This document shows positions 58,045 to 64,000 of a stretch of DNA of 64,000 bases, in pieces. Source of the DNA: Ctenosaura bakeri. Its lineage: Eukaryota; Chordata; Lepidosauria; Squamata; Iguanidae. Made by a program: the position numbers and the translations under genes. Under the pieces are notes generated by a model. It was given only the letters and a program-made list of their open reading frames with translations, searched no databases and was not told where the DNA came from. The DNA lies in the NCBI GenBank assembly GCA_948474755.1, contig CAOLHI010000058.1, positions 124,001 through 188,000 on the forward strand, written 5' to 3'. Every line of letters begins with the position of its first letter. Position 1 is the first letter of the stretch.

Positions 58045-59894
58045 TTAATCAGGTTTGCCTAGATGGTGATCCACCAAGTCATGTGTTGCAACAAAAACAG
58101 TTTATTGACAAGAGATCTACTAACAATTCCTCCTTGTAACTGCCAAAATTATGGAATTGTCAAAAACCTCTTGGATCATAAGCTATCTTATGATAACTGT
58201 AATATTTTTTTGGTAGGTTACAAGCAGCTGGGGGTCTTCTTTGAAGTAATCATGCCCTTCATACCAAGGTAAACTGGAATAAACATCTTGAAAGAGAATA
58301 TCTACAAAAGTAGATTAATGCAGATATCTGTTTCTAATGAGAACTCCGGAGTTCTCCAGATCTTCTGAGAACAGTTCTCATGATAACTATGCAATCATGG
58401 CCTATGTTCAGGGACTATGAACACCATAATCTGAAATGTCTGATGAGCATTAGGTTGTTGCTGATGTATAAGCAAGGTGTGTATGTGTGTAAATATCTGT
58501 ATCTACATCTGTTTCTACAGTAGGCCTTAGTATCCACTATGGTAGATGAAATTAAAGGCAAATAAACTTAGAGCTACCACCAGTAGCATATGGTTATAAA
58601 GGAGCAAAATCCTTTCAAAAATGAAGATGATAGGCCTACGGTTGGTTTCAGTTCTTGGAGAGCAAGTATCTTGAACTGTCAGAGAATCCTGCATCCATGT
58701 TATCTGTTAAAAGCCAAAGGAAGGCCATTTTCAGAATGCAAAAGTTGAGGACTGGAGTTCACTTCTCAGGCTTACAGCTTTTAATGGACTGGCTGTCACT
58801 GATAAGAAAATGATGGAGAAGTGCAATGCTCCTGCAATCTCATTAGCTGGATCTATTGTGTGATGTTAAGTTACTGACTCACAGCATACTAAAGCATACC
58901 AGTTGTGAGGAAATGGAGAGAAAAAGCAATTTAAAGTTCTGTGGGAGCTTTTATACCTCCATTGTGGATTGCAAAAGGCCTGTTTGGATGGTTTATATAT
59001 CTTTTGATAATTTCTTTTCTGCCGTGCAAAGTTCAAGCTGGTTTTGTTTTTATTTATTTTATGGGCAGAAGGATTGTTATTATAATGTTTTCTGTTGGCA
59101 TTTTCCATTGAGAAAGACCTTTTGTTTGTTTGTTTTTTTGAAAATATATGCATAACTACACACACACACTAAAAATGCTTTGCCAGATGTTTTAAAGAAA
59201 GGGCAAGCAGGACAGAGAGAAAGTGAACATACTCAAATTACAGGAGTGGCTTGCTGCCACTGTTTTCCTCAAATGGTTATTTGAGTGTAAATGTGACATT
59301 TACAATTTATTTACCTGGGGAAATTCTAACTAGTGACCTGAAGTCATTTACCAAGCTGGATATTGATATTTTATAATTGCCTGCCAGAAACAGTGTTTAA
59401 GAAACTACCTTTTAAAATAAAGTCCAATTATTCTGTTGTAATCCATATATTCCATATTCAAGGGGGAAAAGAAATCTATCCTCTATTGACCCTTCAGTAC
59501 AGAAGGATACTAAAAAAAAAGATTTGCTCAAGACAGCCTTGAGTTTGTACTATCTCAAGCTCAGGAAATTTGTCTGGGAACTATGAAGTGAAGAAGTGTT
59601 ATGTTATCCCAACTCATAGGATAAAAATGCGATCCTTTCTTTAAAAAAAAGAAAAAAAAGGTGAAACAATTTTGAAGATGAAGAGCTGTAGGAATCCTAG
59701 AATTATGATTATTGACTAAATTCTCTTAATAGTCTCAACTAGAGTAGATCCATTAAATCAATGGGAATTTGCTATGTCAATGCATGTGTAAATTCCATTG
59801 ATTCAGTATTGGCACTAACAATTGCTTTAATGTTACATTTGGCTCTTTTATACAAGTCCTTCTATTGACACTATTAACAAGGTATTGGACACTA
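58045..59894. other. Unrecognised apart from two adjacent palindromes
   Basis: GAGAACTCCGGAGTTCTC at 58339-58356 and TGAGAACAGTTCTCA at 58366-58380 are perfect palindromes. The overlapping 99-codon frames at 58856-59165 on opposite strands have no domain. No transposon recognised. Confidence 0.5.
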
Positions 59895-60096
59895 GGGGTT
59901 TTTCTGCACTACAGTGTTATAGTTCTGTTATTCCACTTTCAACATTCTGTAGAATTCTGGGGTTTGTCATTCACTGAGGCCAAAGAGGTCTCTGGCTGAG
60001 AATTCTAAATGCCTTTCCCTAAACTGCAAACCCCAGATTCCATAGGATGTTGAAAATGGAATAACAGCACTATAACCGTGTAGTGCAGGAAGGCCC
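59895..60096. mobile_element. Palindromic MITE, family C, copy 3
   Basis: Ends ggggtttttctgcactacag and gtgtagtgcaggaaggccc, with ttattccactttcaacatt/tgttgaaaatggaataaca inside. TA flanks both ends. Confidence 0.8.
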
Positions 60097-60390
60097 TAAG
60101 ATACAAGAAAAAGAGTACTACATATGACATGGATGCTCCCAGCATATCAGTATGGCATAGGGAATGCAAGTGGAGTGGGAAATAGGTAGAAATTACCTTC
60201 TCAATGATAGAAATAGCAAAGGGCTCTGCAACTGTTTTTAAGAAGGAGGAGCTCAATATTGGCATTACCTGGTAGAGTTTAGATTCACTGGGACTCAGAG
60301 CCTCTGGGGGAGTGGGGGCTAATTAAAATGGTCCAACCCAGGAGACTTATGGATCCAGATGGATTCCTTGGCAGGTAGTCTTGGAATGGT
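60097..60390. other. No recognised feature
   Basis: Possibly the outermost remains of the L2 copy that follows; otherwise nothing identifiable. Confidence 0.4.
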
Positions 60391-62480
60391 GAAATAGCCA
60401 GGGTGGTGGACACAGTTGCCTCTAAGTGCTACAACCTATGAAGAGGAGCCAAATGAGTGCGTTGGTTCACTAGGGAGCTAGCAATGATGAAATGAGTGGA
60501 ATGGAAACCATAGCTGTGATGTTGGAAGACTCCAACCAAACATGGGCTAGAGCTCATTGGAAGGTCTATGACAATGGTGCCAGGGAAGAAATTATACTTC
60601 TTTGCCATCGTTGTATCTGTACAGTGTCATCCAGCATAGCTGTCTCTAGTGGCCAGGGACTCTTTTATACTCTAGCCCACAAGAAGACAAAAAAGACCAC
60701 TCAACAGTCCACTGCCATCTTGCAAATTCCACTGCCACAAATTTGGAAGACTCTTTGCAGATATAGTTGGCTGGACTCACTCTAAATTGGCTGTAATCTT
60801 GGTGCCTGTTTGTCCTGTATTATTGGATACATTTCATTTTGTGCAGCCTTGGGATGTGTACAGGATCCTTGAAAAGGTGGGAGCCACCACATGTATACCG
60901 GATCCTTGCCCTTCCTGGCTTCTGAAAGCAGTTAGAAGGGAACTGGTCAAGTGGGTAAGGAGAAATGTGAATGCCTCTCTGCAGCAAGGGAAGTTTCCAT
61001 CCTGCCTAAAAGAAGCTGTAGTGAGGCTGTTACTTTAAAAATAAATGAAGAAAGAAAGAAAGAAAGAAAGGAAGGAAGGAAGGAAGGAAGGAAGGAAGGA
61101 AGGAAGGAAGGAAGGAAGGAGTGTCCCTGGATCCCACCATTCTGAATAATAAATAAGTCTCTAACATTCCATTTTGGGACAGGGTTCTGGAGAATGTGGT
61201 AGCCTCACAGTTCCAGGGGTTTCTGAACGACAAATGTTACCCAGATTCATTTCAAACTACTTTCAGGCCTGGTTATGGGAAGGAGACAAGTTTGGTTGCC
61301 TTAATGGATGACCTACACAGGGAACTGGACAGAGAGAGTGTATCCCTATTGGACTTCTCAGCCACTTTCAATACCATCAACCATGCTAACCTTCTGGGCT
61401 GATTCTGTGGGATGGGACTTGAGGATACTGTTATACAGTAGTTCTAGTCTTTCTTGGAGGGGGGAACTCTGAGGGTGGTGCTAGAGGACTCAATTTCATG
61501 ACAGTTGACCTGTAGAGTCCCTCAGGGTTCTGTTTTGTCTTTCATGCTGCTTAACAACTACATTAAATTTCTGGGGGAGATCATACAGAGTTTTGGTGTT
61601 TGGTGTCACCAAGAAGCTGATGTCACCCAACTCTACCTCTTCTTTCCACTTGATTCCAAGGAAGCTGTCTCAATACTAAAACAATGTCTGTTGTAAGCAA
61701 CAGACTGGATGAGAACAAACAAATTGGAACTTAACCCAGACAAGACAAAGGTACTCCTGGTCAGCTGAAGGCAGATCAGGGAATAAAGATTCAACCTGTG
61801 CTGAATGGAGTAACAGTCTCCAGAAATCTCAGCTTACACCTTAGGTGATCTCCGGACTCATCTCTGAGCCTAGACACGCAGATTTCAGCAGTTGTCAGGA
61901 ATGCATTTACACAGCTAAAACTAGTGCACCAGTTGAGCCTTGCATATAAGTCAAGATGTCATATCTGACTATGATGATGCATACCTTGACTACATTCCTG
62001 TTTGGACTACTGTAACATACTCTGTGTGGGACTGCCTTTGGGAACTGTTTAGAAAGTTCATTGTGTCCAAAATGCTGCAGCCAGAATCCTGACTGCAACC
62101 AGCTATAGTGAGCATATAACTCCCTTGTCAAAACAGCTTCACTGGCTACTGGTTTGTTTCTGGGAACAATTCAAAATGCTGGGTATACAGCTTAGTTCCA
62201 GACTATCTGAAAGATGGTATCTCCCTATACAGATCTTCCAGAATTCTAAGATCTACAGAGGAAGATTTTATCTTAGTGCCACAACTGTCACAGGCTCACC
62301 TGGTGAGGATATGAGAGAAACAGCCTTCTCAGTGGCTGTTCCCACCCTCAGGAACTCCCTTCCACAGGAAGCTAGAGTGGTCCTTCTCTATTTTCCCTTT
62401 TCTGTTCAAGCAGGCTTTTAATGTGTAAGCAGACAAGGTTCTGATTGAGATATTTTATCTTTTAAAAACTTCTGTACATT
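60391..62480 (+). mobile_element. L2-type LINE, decayed, plus strand
   Basis: Blocks of the L2 polyprotein appear in order in shifting frames: DPCPSWLLKAVRREL (60898-60945), VNASLQQGKFPSCLKEAVVRLLL (to 61036; shown as two parts of one block), GYGKETSLVALMDDLHRELD, DFSATFNTINHANLLG, CRVPQGSVLSF, QLYLFFPLDS, NKLELNPDKTK-like text near 61720, and near 62310-62360 the C-terminal FSVAVPTLRNSLPQEAR. The RT catalytic motif that should read YADD is EADV at 61613-61624. A GGAA/GAAA microsatellite interrupts it at 61047-61120. It is old and cannot be active. Confidence 0.8.
61047..61120. repeat. (GAAA)n(GGAA)n microsatellite inside L2
   Basis: GAAA units, then about 13 GGAA units, lying between two L2 RT blocks. 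Confidence 0.95.
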
Positions 62481-63048
62481 TTGAATATTTCATACTTCTT
62501 TATGTGGTGATTTTGATTTTTTTAAAAAAAAATTATTGTAAAAATGTTGGTTTTCACTTTAATTTTCTGATTGCTTTATTTCATATACCTAAATACGGCA
62601 CTGGAGAATAAAGAACTTACATGCAAGGTTAACTGTACATCAAGTTCTCCACATTCACTACAGTTAGAGGTGCAAGATGCTTGCAAAAGTGGGGAAAAAT
62701 GCAAATATCAATGTGTATGTATGTGTGTAATGGGAGCTGAAGCATAGTGGGAAGAATGGGCACTCATAGTTCAAATCAAATTAGGCAAAAGAGAATGAAG
62801 GGGGGTGGCCATGTTGGTCCTATACTTCCTCTCTCTCTCTCTCTCTCTCTTCTCCTTCCTTGGGTGTGGGGATCATTGGGAGAGGGTTTGTGGTGCCTAG
62901 AAACTGGGCTTTAAGTTGTCCTTAGCTGGTCAGGCAGCTGCTAGTAAATAAGGAGGAAAACCAGAAGTGGGTTTTTAAAGGCTGCATGGCCTGATTAGAG
63001 TCACCAAGAGGGCTTGGAGAACCTGACAAATAATCAAATTTGTGAAAG
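62481..63048. other. Unrecognised; CT microsatellite and a repeat scrap
   Basis: A (CT)n run lies at 62827-62851, preceded by ggtggccatgttggtcc, a phrase found at the ends of a common amniote short repeat. Nothing else identified. Confidence 0.45.
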
Positions 63049-63139
63049 ATCATTTTTGCACTAGACTTTTATAGCTCTATTATACCACTTTCAACATACT
63101 ATGGAATCCTGGGGTTTGCAGTTTAGTGCAGAAATGGCC
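63049..63139. mobile_element. Palindromic MITE, family C, copy 4 (internal deletion)
   Basis: Left end tttttgcactagact and right end tttagtgcagaaatggcc are kept, with the first half (ataccactttcaacatac) and the cctggggtttgcagttta arm, but the central part is missing. About 91 bp instead of 200. Confidence 0.65.
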
Positions 63140-63289
63140 AAAGTCAAACCCACACATGTGGGTGCTGACTGTATTTTCAATGTCTGTGTATGTCTGAAAA
63201 CTGGACAGTGAGAAAGGCTGACAGAAAGAAAATCAGCTAACTTGAAATGTGGTGCTCACAGAGAATGCAAAGGATAGTTGCTATTCTCA

Positions 63290-63394
63290 TGTGTCCTCAA
63301 GTCATTTCCAACTTGGCCATTGGACAAACCTAAAACAACATGTTCTGGGGCTGAGAGTATGAGATGCACCCAAAGTCACCCAGTGGCAAAGAGG
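63290..63394 (-). repeat. tRNA-SINE body fragment, cut by L1
   Basis: tgtcctcaagtcatttccaac, ctggggctgagagtatgag and caaagtcacccagtgg match the body of the SINE at 43411-43650. It stops at the L1 start, where the head should follow. Confidence 0.6.
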
Positions 63395-64000
63395 TTAAAT
63401 AAATTTATTTATAAGTATATACATAAAGATCAATGTGGTTTTATTCAAGGAAGACAGATGGCAAATTTAATAGGGAAAACGATAAATAAAATAAATATAA
63501 TGGATAGAGATAAACAAAAAGCTGGAATTTTAGCGTTAGATATATTTAAAGCCTTTGATTGCGTGGGATGGCCGGCGTTAAAAACAATATTAAATAAATT
63601 AGGAATAGGAGAGAGATTTAAAGGGTTAATAAATCAATTATATTCACATAATACATCTGTAGTGATGGTAAATGATGGATTTACAGAGCAGATTCAAATA
63701 ACAAGAGGAACGAGACAAGGATGTCCATTATCTCCAGTTTTATTTGCAATAGTTATAGAAATATTAGCGAATGTGATAAGAAATGATGAGAATTTGGATG
63801 GAATTGGAGTTAAGGAGAAAAATAAAATAAGCTTATTTGCAGATGATACATTGCTAACAATTAAAGATCCGGTTGAAAAGATAGATAGGATAGATAAACA
63901 TTTAAAAGAGTTTGGGGAGAAGACAGGGTTAGAAATAAATTGGGCCAAATCAGAAATAATGTTGTTTAATTATACTAAAGAAGAAATACAAAAATTTATA
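63395..64000 (+). mobile_element. L1 LINE ORF2 reverse transcriptase, 5' truncated, open to the window edge
   Basis: From 63395 the plus strand is open without a stop through 64000, in frame with 63428. It encodes the RT palm: HKDQCGFIQGRQM, ALDIFKAFDCVGW (first catalytic aspartate block), TRGTRQGCPLSPVLFAIVIE, and LFADDTLLT with the catalytic FADD, followed by EKTGLEINWAKSEIM. The coding strand is very A-rich, as is usual for L1. The upstream limit falls inside ORF2, against a SINE fragment, so the copy is 5' truncated. The 3' part lies outside the window. Uninterrupted coding over about 200 codons points to a recent insertion. Confidence 0.88.

Noticed and set aside
58339..58380. A glucocorticoid response element
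   Set aside because: Half-site spacing is 4 and 1, not 3, so I list only the palindromes.

Overview
The window looks like repeat-rich, gene-free nuclear DNA of a squamate reptile, probably a lizard. Evidence: CR1, L1 and L2 retrotransposons side by side, tRNA- and 5S rRNA-derived SINEs of the squamate type, many short foldback DNA transposons, and long tri- and tetranucleotide microsatellites. Species cannot be fixed from sequence alone. I found no host protein-coding exon, tRNA gene or rRNA gene that I could defend. Every long open frame with recognisable protein content belongs to a transposable element.

Layout. 1-7300: an antisense L1 ORF2 remnant, split at 345-349/6275-6279 by a structurally complete but coding-dead Ty1/copia element (350-6274). 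The copia element has LTRs, a primer site that copies nearly the whole 5' half of initiator tRNA-Met, gag, protease, integrase, RT and RNase H. 8300-9655: a 5S-derived SINE and an L1 3' end. 9656-22600: mostly unrecognised AT-rich DNA, with a foldback repeat (10891), a cluster of small palindromic elements and a GC-rich MITE (12390-13088), an antisense LTR (15955-16812) and microsatellites. 22640-25590: an old interspersed repeat, an L1 3' end split by a CpG-rich MITE (23677-24184), and a solo LTR. 26830-31340: palindromic MITEs and a sense-strand LTR related to the one at 16 kb. 31583-36612: a 3.5-kb CR1 with ORF1 and ORF2 remnants on the minus strand, then a SINE, a MITE and a second 1-kb CR1 on the plus strand. 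The two CR1 copies form a nearly perfect inverted repeat. 38-50 kb: hairpins, microsatellites, three more solo LTRs of the 24.7-kb family (all minus), two MITE families, tandem SINEs, and a hAT-like element split by an LTR. 50.4-59.9 kb: little recognisable except satellites and a repeat fragment. 59.9-62.5 kb: a MITE and a decayed L2. 63395-64000: an open L1 reverse transcriptase running off the window.

How the parts relate. Nothing here forms a host operon or pathway. The window is a record of layered insertion: copia into L1, MITEs into L1 tails, an LTR into a hAT element, L1 into a SINE. The observations most worth following are the 39-nt half-tRNA primer site of the copia element, paired compensatory base changes in hairpins of one MITE family, one terminal-repeat signature shared by MITEs with unrelated interiors, and the young CR1 inverted repeat.
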